Numbered from the stretch's first letter, positions 48,554-57,054 are shown. The stretch: 64,000 nucleotides of DNA from Staphylococcus pettenkoferi (GCF_026659735.1 NZ_JANSKK010000001.1:62001-126000), one strand, 5' to 3'. Notes: a model not told the origin generated them from the letters alone. Program-made: numbers and translations.

Positions 48554-49675
48554 ATGGTCCAATATCAAGATATCGTGCAATGGAGGAGAACGTTCCATCA
48601 ATATCCCGAGCTATCTGAGAATGAATATGACACAACGCAACGTCTGAAACACATATTAGAGGAAAACGAGGTCCATGTGTTAGATTTGCCACTCAAAACC
48701 GGGTTGGTTGCAGAAGTGGGTCACGGAGATTCATTTGTAGCTTTACGTACAGATATTGATGCGTTGCCAATACATGAACAAGTGACGCATGACTTTACTT
48801 CGCAGAATGAAGGTGTCATGCACGCATGCGGACATGACATTCATATGGAAACGATACTTGCAACAACGATGAAGTTGAAAGAGATTGAAGATGAGTTGAA
48901 TGGTAGAGTACGCATAATCTTTCAACCTGCTGAAGAACTAGGTTACGGCGCTTCTTATATTACTGAGACGAACGCGTTAGATGGGGTGAAAGCAGTACTT
49001 GGCTTCCATAACTATCCATCAATGAAAGTTGGAGAATATGCGATTAAACCAGGTGTACTCACATCAGCTGTCGATCGCTTTGAATTTAAGATTAAGGGTA
49101 AAGGTGCACATGCGGCCAAACCTGAACAAGGCAATGACCCAGTGATTGTGCTCGGTCAACTGATCACGAGCATTCAATCTATCGTGAGTCGTAATCTATC
49201 CGCTTTCGATGATGCCGTATTGACAATAGGTGAGGTTTCAAGTGGTAGCACATGGAACGTTATCGCTGATCAAGCCTACATGCAAGGCACGGTCCGTACC
49301 TTCGATGAGACAGTGAGATCCAAGATTAAAGAACGTTTGAATACGATTGCTACAGGTTTAGCGCAAACGTTCGACGTCGATATTGAGTTATCATATGATT
49401 ATCTACCTGGTGCTGTCGAGAACGATGACGTGCTCACTGACCGAGCTGTCGATGTAGCGAAGGAAGTAGGATATAACGTGACAATGCTAGATGAGCCGTT
49501 AACCATTGGTGAAGATTTCTCTGGCTATTCGAAACATTATCCGAGCGTCTTTGCATTGATTGGTTCACAAAGTGATTATGACTTGCACCATCCGAAGTAT
49601 GATCCCGATGAACGTATCTTCGAGTTAGCGCCAGACTATTTCGTGACTTTGATTCGTCAACTTTTAGACGAGTAA
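48554..49675 (+). CDS. M20-family amidohydrolase
   Basis: A 373-residue metal-dependent amidohydrolase of the hippurate/N-acyl-amino-acid hydrolase group. RRTFHQYPELSENEYDT at the start, the metal site HACGHDIHMET near 95, EELGYGA near 126 and GEDFSGYSKHYPSVF near 316 are all present. It probably releases an amino acid from an N-acyl or N-acetyl form. AGAGGAGAGGAT precedes the ATG. It is not obviously in an operon. Confidence 0.9.
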   Translation: MVQYQDIVQWRRTFHQYPELSENEYDTTQRLKHILEENEVHVLDLPLKTGLVAEVGHGDSFVALRTDIDALPIHEQVTHDFTSQNEGVMHACGHDIHMETILATTMKLKEIEDELNGRVRIIFQPAEELGYGASYITETNALDGVKAVLGFHNYPSMKVGEYAIKPGVLTSAVDRFEFKIKGKGAHAAKPEQGNDPVIVLGQLITSIQSIVSRNLSAFDDAVLTIGEVSSGSTWNVIADQAYMQGTVRTFDETVRSKIKERLNTIATGLAQTFDVDIELSYDYLPGAVENDDVLTDRAVDVAKEVGYNVTMLDEPLTIGEDFSGYSKHYPSVFALIGSQSDYDLHHPKYDPDERIFELAPDYFVTLIRQLLDE

Positions 49676-49994
49676 GGTAGTAAAATAGTTGGATTAAACA
49701 GGTAGATTGAATCAGCTCAACTGGTTAAAACAGATGGTGTACGCCAATATCTGCGACCAATGTGATTGTGGATTGAGTCAGCTCAACCGGTTAAAAGAGT
49801 GGGGTGACTTGGTAAAATCAGAGACGAGAATCAGTAGTTGCTAGGACGCAAACAGTATCATAAAGCGTGCTGTCATGCTAGTTGTCATTTTCAATAAAAA
49901 TCAACTATACCTTATCGCTTCATATTTGATGTATTAATTAAACTTAAACATGGGTAAATAGATATAGAAATCATACTATGAAGGAGTGTTGATG
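49676..49994 (+). promoter_or_regulatory. SDR upstream region with a 26-bp direct repeat
   Basis: A 26-bp sequence at 49705-49730 recurs at 49771-49796 with two mismatches, 66 bp apart. The second copy contains the palindromes TTGAG-TCAG-CTCAA and AACCGGTT. Nearer the gene, GTATTA (49931) and GGGTAA (49952), 15 bases apart, resemble a weak SigB promoter. AAGGAG at 49981 is the binding site. Confidence 0.5.
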
Positions 49995-50876
49995 ATGGCA
50001 GCTCAAGATCCTAGAACGAAATTCTCAAATGAGAAATATCCGAAACAAGAACAACCTGTACCTGGCTTACAGAGTAAACTCGAACCGAAACCAGATTGTG
50101 GTGAAACAACTTACCAAGGACATGGTCGACTCACTGACTACAAAATGTTAGTGACTGGCGGCGATTCAGCTATTGGTCGTGCAGCAGCGATTGCTTACGC
50201 GAAAGAAGGTGCGGATGTCGCAATCAACTACCTTCCAGCAGAACAAGAAGATGCCGAAGAAGTCAAATCCGTCATCGAACAAGCAGGGCGCAAAGCTGTA
50301 TTAATTCCTGGCGATGTTCGCGATGAGCAGTTTAATTATGATTTAGTCGAACAAGCGTATAACGAATTAGGCGGATTAGACAACGTGACACTTGTGGCAG
50401 GACACCAACAATATCACGATGATATTAAAGGGTTCTCTACTGAAGCTTTCACAGAAACGTTTGAAACGAATGTGTATCCTATATTCTGGACGGTTCAGAA
50501 AGCCTTAGACTATCTGCAACCTGGTGCAACAATCACGACAACGTCTTCCATTCAAGGTTATAAACCGAATCCTATTTTACACGATTATGCAGCATCTAAA
50601 GCAGCCATTATTTCCTTGACTAAAAGTATTTCAGAAGAATTAGCTGAAAAGGGTATTCGCGTGAACTGTGTGGCACCTGGTCCATTCTGGTCACCACTTC
50701 AAATTTCAGGTGGACAACCACAATCCAAGATTCCAGAATTTGGCCAGAATTCATTGATGGGTCGTGCCGGTCAACCAGTGGAACTTTCTGGTATCTACGT
50801 TCATTTAGCATGTGAAGAAGCAAGCTACACAACTGGACAAGTTTACGGTGTGACAGGCGGCGCACAAATCGACTAA
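49995..50876 (+). CDS. Short-chain dehydrogenase/reductase
   Basis: A 293-residue SDR of the extended-N-terminus kind related to YhdF/YghA-like general-stress oxidoreductases. Cofactor loop TGGDSAIGRAAA near 51, catalytic Tyr-Lys in YAASKAA near 197, and VAPGPFWSPLQ after it. The Asn-rich N-terminal 40 residues (DPRTKFSNEKYPKQEQPVPG) are typical. Two adjacent ATGs (49992 and 49995) are possible, and the second has better spacing. Substrate unknown. Confidence 0.88.
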   Translation: MAAQDPRTKFSNEKYPKQEQPVPGLQSKLEPKPDCGETTYQGHGRLTDYKMLVTGGDSAIGRAAAIAYAKEGADVAINYLPAEQEDAEEVKSVIEQAGRKAVLIPGDVRDEQFNYDLVEQAYNELGGLDNVTLVAGHQQYHDDIKGFSTEAFTETFETNVYPIFWTVQKALDYLQPGATITTTSSIQGYKPNPILHDYAASKAAIISLTKSISEELAEKGIRVNCVAPGPFWSPLQISGGQPQSKIPEFGQNSLMGRAGQPVELSGIYVHLACEEASYTTGQVYGVTGGAQID

Positions 50877-51012
50877 TACAACCTAGAAGCAATTTCATAA
50901 TTTAAGAAGTACTTTGACATTCGTATCGATATAGATAAGCGTTCTGTATCGATACGTTTTTTATAAACAATGTAGGTGTAGAAGAAATTTGTTAGGAATG
51001 AGGGGATGTATG

Positions 51013-51624
51013 ATGAAACAATTTTTAGCAGTGGAATTATCAAAGACTCAGAACTACAAGTTACTTACTGGAGGGATTATACCGCGTCCGATTGCATTTG
51101 TGACAACGCATGATAAGCAAGGAACGCTGAACGCGTCGCCATTCAGTTTCTTTAACGCAGTATGTGCAGAGCCGCCCATGGTCATGATTTCTGTAGGTAG
51201 AAAGGATGGAGAACGAAAGGATACGACCTTAAATATTCTCGATAATGAGGAATTTGTCGTACATATTACTGACGAAGAGATTATTGAAGCCGTTAATACG
51301 ACTGCCGCTTCCCATGCACGCTCAGTTAACGAATTGAACTTTACTGATCTAGAAGTTGTACCTTCAGAATCTGTGAAAGTGCCTGGAGTGAAACAGGCGA
51401 AGATTCGTTTAGAATGTCGTTTACATCAATTAATTCCATTAGGTGATGAAATCGAAGGCTCAGATTTAATTATCGGTGAGGTCGTTCACTATCACATTGA
51501 TGATGACATTTATTACGATGATACTAAAATTGATGCGGATAAACTCAATGCGATTGCACGGCTTTCTGGCTCAAATTATTCGAAATTAGGTGAACAGTTT
51601 ACGATTGAACGGCCAGAAAGCTAA
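51013..51624 (+). CDS. FMN-binding flavin reductase-like protein
   Basis: A 203-residue split-barrel FMN protein. LLTGGIIPRPIAFVTTHDKQGTLNASPFSFF near the start and the later SVGRKDGERKDTTLNI are the family blocks. Such proteins reduce flavin or act as flavin-dependent reductases with a partner. ATG at 51013 is 7 bp after GAGGGG. The frame continues upstream to a TTG at 50989 without support. Monocistronic. Confidence 0.88.
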   Translation: MKQFLAVELSKTQNYKLLTGGIIPRPIAFVTTHDKQGTLNASPFSFFNAVCAEPPMVMISVGRKDGERKDTTLNILDNEEFVVHITDEEIIEAVNTTAASHARSVNELNFTDLEVVPSESVKVPGVKQAKIRLECRLHQLIPLGDEIEGSDLIIGEVVHYHIDDDIYYDDTKIDADKLNAIARLSGSNYSKLGEQFTIERPES

Positions 51625-51781
51625 TGATTAGAAGCGGTTAGAAGTCATGTAAATCATGCTCGAAGCTGATGATATTGTTGAGTTAAATACATTGTATTCT
51701 ATAAGTTTGGAAGGCAACTTGTAAATGATGTAGGCCATCAACTATCCTATAGATGAGTACACGCTATAGGAGGTTAAGGTC

Positions 51782-52345
51782 GTGGAGAAGAGACATCCAC
51801 TGTATGGTTTACTCGTTATCTTATTAATAGCTTTTCTAGCTGTAGGCTATTTAACGCACATCTTATGGCTCACAATACTACTAGCAGTAATTTGTTATCT
51901 TTTATTAATTTTCGTTGGATGGCAAGAAATAAGATCCAATATCGCCAATCATGTTATCAATGAACGTCTGGAATTGATTTATCTTTGGTATGTGATATTA
52001 GAAATAATGATGGGGGCAATTTTTATTGGATTTTTATTTGTAATGTTTAAGCAGTATCATGAGACTGTATCATTTATACTTCCATCAGCTATGCTAAATG
52101 CTTTTGCACTTCAATATTATTTGAAGATGGGTAATAATCATAAATCAGCGAAGAAGATGGTTTCTCGTAAGATCGTGCGAAAATTATTACCTGTAGTCTT
52201 GGTAGGCAATCCGCTTTTAGTTCTTAGTAGTAGTTATATGATGAGTGTGGATTATACAATATTAGGAATAATTGGTTTACTACTTTGGCTTGCCTTAATA
52301 TTTAGTTCTTCAATTCTAGCCAACCGCTATGACATTAAGGAGTAA
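51782..52345 (+). CDS. Hypothetical membrane protein (first of a pair)
   Basis: A 187-residue protein with about six helices in three hairpins and short, charged loops. It starts at GTG, 8 bp after AGGAGG. I do not recognise it. It shares size and helix spacing with the next gene (6 bp gap), and both end in short charged tails (RYDIKE; KYQVEE), so they may form a heteromer. Confidence 0.7.
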   Translation: MEKRHPLYGLLVILLIAFLAVGYLTHILWLTILLAVICYLLLIFVGWQEIRSNIANHVINERLELIYLWYVILEIMMGAIFIGFLFVMFKQYHETVSFILPSAMLNAFALQYYLKMGNNHKSAKKMVSRKIVRKLLPVVLVGNPLLVLSSSYMMSVDYTILGIIGLLLWLALIFSSSILANRYDIKE

Positions 52346-52351
52346 AGTGCT

Positions 52352-52939
52352 ATGAACTTTAATAGTGGAAATAAATATTATGATTTATGGAAGTTCGGAG
52401 TATGGATTATAGGTTTAGTCCTATTGGGTTGTAGTGGCATTTTTCTAACGCGCAGTATATCTATTGTAATAGCTATTGTATTCTTGTTAAGTATGACGGC
52501 GTTAAACTTTATTAAAGTACGCTGGAACTTATCACAAGGTCATTTAAAGCTATCGAGCGGCTCAGCTTACATTTTACTTTTCCTTACGTCAATGCTTTAT
52601 GGGCTACTATTGGGATCATTTATCTATTATGTTGGAAGAGACGAAGACTCCCCAATGCTCTATTTAACAGCATTAATTACTTTCGTTATTGTCATTTTCG
52701 AATATATTTTAAAGGTATCAGCAAATTTAAGTGATGCCATCCAGGTTAAAATGATTTCCAATCAGCAAGCGAAGCGATGGTTAGGCTCAATATTAGTCAT
52801 CTTAGGCGCCTCATTAATAGCGATTATGCTAGGCGCATATTTTACCAATTGGCCAACAATTATTACGAGTGTCATCATCTTTATAGTGTTCACACTCGTG
52901 TTAACTTACTATTTGCGTAAATATCAAGTTGAAGAATAA
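52352..52939 (+). CDS. Hypothetical membrane protein (second of a pair)
   Basis: A 195-residue protein with about six helices. No known motif. It is coupled to the preceding gene by a 6-bp gap. No enzyme or transporter context is adjacent apart from the riboswitch-controlled metT downstream, which has its own promoter. Confidence 0.7.
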   Translation: MNFNSGNKYYDLWKFGVWIIGLVLLGCSGIFLTRSISIVIAIVFLLSMTALNFIKVRWNLSQGHLKLSSGSAYILLFLTSMLYGLLLGSFIYYVGRDEDSPMLYLTALITFVIVIFEYILKVSANLSDAIQVKMISNQQAKRWLGSILVILGASLIAIMLGAYFTNWPTIITSVIIFIVFTLVLTYYLRKYQVEE

Positions 52940-52973
52940 GCGTACTATTTTATTTCATTTTACTACGCAAAGA

Positions 52974-53002
52974 TTGACGCAAGATACAAATTCATGTAAT
53001 GT
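52974..53002 (+). promoter_or_regulatory. Promoter of the SAM riboswitch-metT unit
   Basis: -35 TTGACG (52974-52979), 17-base spacer, -10 TAATGT (52997-53002). Transcription would begin about 13 bp before the aptamer. Confidence 0.6.
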
Positions 53003-53021
53003 AAGATTAAATATTATATAG

Positions 53022-53167
53022 CTTATCAAGAGAAGTGGAGGGACTGGCCCGATGAAGCTTCGGCAGCATGGTCACGCGTGTGCCAATTCCAGTAGCAATG
53101 ATTTGCTTGAAGATAAGGTTGATAACGAATTCAAAGCTCTTTTCTTCTTGTGAGAAAAGAGCTTTTT
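53022..53167 (+). ncRNA. SAM-I (S-box) riboswitch with terminator
   Basis: P1 CTTATC (53022-53027) pairs with GATAAG (53112-53117). Between them are the conserved S-box segments AGAGAAGTGGAGGGACTGGC, GATGAAGCTTCGGCAGC, GTGCCAATTCCAGTAGC and TTGCTTGAAGAT. The expression platform is an intrinsic terminator, AAAGCTCTTTTCT with GAAAAGAGCTTTTT (53133-53167). Binding of SAM should stop transcription before metT. Confidence 0.95.
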
Positions 53168-53187
53168 AAGTAGAAAGAGGAAGTGAG

Positions 53188-54489
53188 ATGTACATGGATA
53201 ACGGGCAGAAAGGAAGTTTATGGGCCTTATCCCCACTCATATTATTTATCGTGCTCTTCTTAGGAGTCGGAATAGCGACAGGTGACTTTACAATTATGCC
53301 ACTTAACGTAGCAGTCATTGTCGCTGCCATATTTGGATTAATCATCCATCGTAAAGTGCCTTTTAATAAAAAAGTGGAAGTGTTCACGAAAGGGGCAGGA
53401 CATTCAAATATCTTATTGATGGTGCTCATCTATTTACTTGCAGGAGCGTTCTCACAAGCAACAGAGGATATGGGCGGTGTGAAATCAACGGTTAATCTAG
53501 GTCTAACACTCATTCCCGAGAACCTCTTGATTGTAGGACTGTTCGTCATCTGCATGTTCGTCTCTATCTCGATGGGAACTTCTGTAGGTACGGTGGCTGC
53601 GATTGCTCCGGTAGGATTCGGTTTAACGCAAGCGACAGATGTCTCAGCAGCGATCACTATGGCAACTGTCGTGGGCGGTGCAATGTTTGGTGACAACCTC
53701 TCCATGATTTCAGATACGACGATTGCAGCAGTGCGTACGCAACATACAAATATGAAAGATAAATTCCGTGTCAACTTTAAGATTGTCTTGCCAGGTGCTA
53801 TCTTGACGATGATCATCCTCTGGTGGATGACACGCGGCGTACATCTTGCGCATACAGGAAGCTATCACTACGATTTAGTTAAAGTCATTCCTTATGTTCT
53901 CGTACTCATCCTTGCTCTCGTTGGTCTGAACGTCATCGTCGTCCTCATCGGCGGTACAGTACTTTCAGCCGCGATTGGATTGATTGACGGTTCCTACTCT
54001 TGGGTAGGCTTGCTAAAATCCCTTGCGAAAGGTATCGAAAGTATGGAAGATATCGCGATTCTTGCTTTGCTGATTGGTGGTTTAGTAGCAATTATTGAAT
54101 ATTACGGCGGAATTCAGTGGTTACTCAATTTTGTGCGTAGTAAAGTGAAATCGAAACGTGGCGCAGAGTACGGCATAGCGACGCTCGTGAGTGCCGCAGA
54201 CATTTCCACTGCAAATAACACGATTTCCATCTTGATGTCTGGACCGCTAGCGAAAGATATTGCAGACGAATACGGCGTGGATCCACGCAAATCAGCGAGT
54301 ATTTTGGATATTTTCGGTGGATGTTTCCAAGGACTTCTACCCTATAGTCCACAGTTAATCGCAGCTGCCGGAGTAGCAAGCATTTCACCCGTTGCTCTCG
54401 TACCATATTGTATTTATCCGATCTTACTGGGCGTGTGTGGCCTTGTAGCGATATTTTTCAAATTTCCTAAGTTGAAAGCACGTCATTAA
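53188..54489 (+). CDS. metT: NhaC-family transporter MetT, predicted methionine carrier
   Basis: A 433-residue, 12-helix membrane protein of the NhaC antiporter family (GDNLSMISDTTIAA near 170 and ADISTANNTISILMSGPLAKDIA near 330 are the paired glycine/serine-rich motifs). Members of this family under S-box control have been predicted to carry methionine (MetT). The SAM riboswitch directly upstream gives the same assignment here. GAGGAAGTGAG precedes the ATG. Confidence 0.85.
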   Translation: MYMDNGQKGSLWALSPLILFIVLFLGVGIATGDFTIMPLNVAVIVAAIFGLIIHRKVPFNKKVEVFTKGAGHSNILLMVLIYLLAGAFSQATEDMGGVKSTVNLGLTLIPENLLIVGLFVICMFVSISMGTSVGTVAAIAPVGFGLTQATDVSAAITMATVVGGAMFGDNLSMISDTTIAAVRTQHTNMKDKFRVNFKIVLPGAILTMIILWWMTRGVHLAHTGSYHYDLVKVIPYVLVLILALVGLNVIVVLIGGTVLSAAIGLIDGSYSWVGLLKSLAKGIESMEDIAILALLIGGLVAIIEYYGGIQWLLNFVRSKVKSKRGAEYGIATLVSAADISTANNTISILMSGPLAKDIADEYGVDPRKSASILDIFGGCFQGLLPYSPQLIAAAGVASISPVALVPYCIYPILLGVCGLVAIFFKFPKLKARH

Positions 54490-54495
54490 TGAGTG

Positions 54496-54542
54496 AGAAA
54501 CACTGGTAGGACAAGTCAACGTCGTATCGGTGTTTCTTTTTA
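54496..54542 (+). terminator. metT terminator
   Basis: AGAAACAC (54496-54503) pairs with GTGTTTCT (54530-54537), then T's. The loop is long. Confidence 0.65.
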
Positions 54543-54705
54543 ATAAGCGTGAGTTTACTACGGTAACTTTTACCGTTAACATTGACGGCATTTTAACATT
54601 AAAGGTAAAATGAATAAGTTGAGACATTTATGAAACTAGCTTAGATAATTGTTGTTACTAAGCAAATTAAGTTAAAATGATTGTGATGGAAGGTGGGTGA
54701 CAATA

Positions 54706-55215
54706 GTGGCACAGTATAATGTTGAGAATGAATATGTAGAAATTGAAATTGAACGTATATTTAAAGTAGATCCAGCACTAGTATATCAAGCTTGGATAGA
54801 CAAAGATTTCTTAAAACACTGGTTCATGACAACTGAACGCACAAATAAGAAGCTAGAAGTACAGCCTGAAGTCGAAAGGCGCTACGAAGTGGTAGATGTC
54901 AGAAAAGGAAAAACAAATCGTGTCGTAGGTTCCTACGTCGCTCTAGAAGAGAACGCCTGGATTGAGATGACAATTGGTATGCCTGACATCAGTGATTCAG
55001 AAGATAATATCACAGTGGAATTCTTAGAACGCGAACCAGGCAAGACCCATATGATCTTTACTTACACAGCCTACGTACCGAAAGAACGTCGCTTAACGAC
55101 ACTCGAATACAAACAACTCAAGAAAGAATATCACGATTCAACAGCACATGGTTTCGAAAACATGTTCGACCGTTTACACGAAGTATTAGCTGAGTACGAA
55201 TCCGAAGAAGAATAA
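54706..55215 (+). CDS. SRPBCC/AHSA1-domain protein
   Basis: A 169-residue START-like (AHSA1) protein: FKVDPALVYQAWIDKDFLKHWFM near residue 16 is the first helix pair, and HDSTAHGFENMFDRLHEVL the long C-terminal helix. Such small lipid- or ligand-binding proteins have varied, mostly unknown roles. The start is uncertain: GTG at 54706 fits the spacing from AGGTGG, and another GTG lies at 54697. Confidence 0.82.
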   Translation: MAQYNVENEYVEIEIERIFKVDPALVYQAWIDKDFLKHWFMTTERTNKKLEVQPEVERRYEVVDVRKGKTNRVVGSYVALEENAWIEMTIGMPDISDSEDNITVEFLEREPGKTHMIFTYTAYVPKERRLTTLEYKQLKKEYHDSTAHGFENMFDRLHEVLAEYESEEE

Positions 55216-55225
55216 TATATGAGAG

Positions 55226-55268
55226 AAGCCAATCTATGATTCAGAAGATGATCATAGGTTGGCTTTTT
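55226..55268 (+). terminator. Terminator after the SRPBCC gene
   Basis: AAGCCAATCTATGAT pairs with ATCATAGGTTGGCTT, followed by T's. 15-position stem. Confidence 0.9.
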
Positions 55269-55625
55269 ACGATGTTATGTGAAGATTGCCCATGCTCCCA
55301 TGATTCTATTTTTCCGTTGCAACGTTGAGAGCGAATGTGAGGTTCATAATGCTTAATTTGAACTGTGCGTTACCAAGCTTACGGATTATTTAAGTCTACA
55401 TAAAGATCGGATATAAGCAGAATAAGCAATCAATGATTAAATATACAAGGCTAATAATTTACTATAAAAGTGAATGTAGAGATTAAAAGATGCGCTATAA
55501 TTCCTCGAAACACTTAAATCAAAACTAAAAAGAAGAGAATGTGTTGAGATGAGTTTATTTATGGGTGTAATGAGAGAAATTAAATAAGAGTATTAATTTA
55601 GGAGGAAGTTTAAATGATAGATGTA

Positions 55626-55784
55626 TACTTGCAACACAAGTAGAAGGTGGGAGTAGGCGAGACTCTTGAGGGATAGAAGGACACAGCGAAAATCCAGTAA
55701 TAACGCGCACTGAAGCGTTATTACTTAGTTGAGCGTGCCCCCCTAAGAACGCGAGCCGTTTCTCCCACCCAATACGCAGTATTA
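55626..55784 (+). repeat. Structured repeat element 8
   Basis: Complete copy. Left palindrome TACTTG-CAACA-CAAGTA (55626-55642). Outer helix GGTGGGAG (55646-55653) with CTCCCACC (55762-55769). Second helix TCTTG-A-GGG with CCCCTAAGA. Islands CGAAAATCCA and TTAGTTGA around the hairpin GTAATAACGC/GCGTTATTAC. Right palindrome CAATACGCAGTATTA (55770-55784). Confidence 0.88.
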
Positions 55785-55895
55785 CAATTAGAAAGAAACA
55801 CTCTATTCAACCTAACTAAAGAAAGAGAGAGTATGAAGTGGTGGATGATTGATAGTTGATTAGAAATTTATATCAAATATTATTGAACTATCCAA

Positions 55896-56047
55896 TACTT
55901 GCAACACAAGTAAACGTGAAGGAGATGAGACTCCCGAGGGATTAAGGGCGTAGCGAAAATCCAGTAATAACGCGCGACAAGCGTTATTACTTAGTTGAGC
56001 GCGACCCCCTGGGAAAGCGAATCAATCCTTCACAATACGCAGTATTG
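55896..56047 (+). repeat. Structured repeat element 9
   Basis: Complete copy in tandem with element 8 (period about 265 bp). Left palindrome at 55896-55912. Outer helix GTGAAGGA (55916-55923) with TCCTTCAC (56026-56033). Second helix TCCCG-A-GGG with CCCCTGGGA. Third helix GGGCGT with GCG-A-CCC. Right palindrome CAATACGCAGTATTG (56033-56047). Confidence 0.88.
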
Positions 56048-56140
56048 CAAATTAGTCACAAGACATTATAATCCAACGAATACAAATTAGGACAAGTACA
56101 ATAATCCAATAGACCAACACAACTTTTACCCATAAAAAAT

Positions 56141-56172
56141 AAGCCCACAGATGCTAACACATCTGCAGACCT
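56141..56172 (-). terminator. Terminator of the HMA-like gene
   Basis: On the minus strand CAGATG-TGTTAG-CATCTG with flanking pairs, followed by TTATTTTTT. It lies just beyond the gene's stop. Confidence 0.75.
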
Positions 56173-56181
56173 ACACATCCA

Positions 56182-56709
56182 CTACGAAATTCTCTTCACA
56201 GCCACACGCGGACAATACGTCGCACTCAACACATCCACATGATGCGTAGCCAGCTGATAAATCAACTTCGAGAACACTTCAGGCGTACAACATACATCAA
56301 TACGATGCTTCGTAAACGTATACGTAATATGCTCAGTATTATCCAACATTGTCATAATATCAATAATCTTATCCTTAACAAACGCATCGTGCATACCATC
56401 CACATTGAGCTCAAACCGCTTAGATGAGTGCATAATATGATTAGAGTCTAGCAGCTCAACGCCCTCCGATGCTGTGACGATTTGATAAATCGCATAGTTA
56501 TGGAAACTGAGAAAACTGACAACGTAAGGGAGTTGACGCTTCGGAATGTTAATTTCCAAAGCGTACTGTTGGTTATCTTTCATAATATTAAATTGAAAAG
56601 GGTCGCAAAATTGAATTTGACGACAAAGTTTAGTTAAGCGTTTACGCACGCTACGTTTGTGGAGTCCGTCCAAATTAAGAACGAACGTTTCTGTCTTATC
56701 CAAGAACAT
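56182..56709 (-). CDS. Duplicated HMA-like (ferredoxin-fold) protein
   Basis: A 175-residue protein made of two similar halves: residues about 8-78 (ETFVLNLDGLHKRSVRKRLTKL…) and 92-165 (KRFELNVDGMHDAFVKDKIIDI…). Each opens with a strand, then xDGhHxxxVxxxh in the place where heavy-metal-associated domains have GMxCxxC, and continues in a beta-alpha-beta-beta-alpha-beta order. The metal-binding Cys pair is missing from both halves. A Cys-Cys occurs later (DVCCTPE). The family is not recognised. A role as a pseudo-metallochaperone or regulator is only a guess. Confidence 0.6.
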   Translation of the reverse strand: MFLDKTETFVLNLDGLHKRSVRKRLTKLCRQIQFCDPFQFNIMKDNQQYALEINIPKRQLPYVVSFLSFHNYAIYQIVTASEGVELLDSNHIMHSSKRFELNVDGMHDAFVKDKIIDIMTMLDNTEHITYTFTKHRIDVCCTPEVFSKLIYQLATHHVDVLSATYCPRVAVKRIS

Positions 56710-57054
56710 AGGGGGACCTCCTCATCTAAGCGAAATATATCATTTCAATTGGCCGCTCAAAGTGGGTAAACGCTCCATTGTGAACGGCGCAATGTTACAT
56801 TTATCTCTTATGATTTATACTAAATTGTACCACTCTTTAATGATTATAGCACTCGGTCTTTAGGATGAAGTTAAATAAAAGTTACAATTTGATTAAAATA
56901 AATAATGAGTTATATAGAGAATTGATATACAGAAATTGAGTAAAGTGGAAAGTATTTTTATTACTAAAGGAAAGAATTTTCAGAAAACGATATTGTCGTT
57001 CGTGTTCGCTTGTGTTAAATTCAATGTTATATCAGTTACAAAGGGGAGTTAGTT
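56710..57054. other. Intergenic region before the BASS transporter
   Basis: About 345 bp between divergent genes. The AT-rich part has no reading frame worth naming. AAAGGGGAG at 57040 is the binding site of the next gene. No operator is obvious. Confidence 0.4.

Noticed and set aside
10620..56047. STAR element identity for the repeats
   Set aside because: The repeats lack the GGGGCC-type STAR motif and differ in length and structure.
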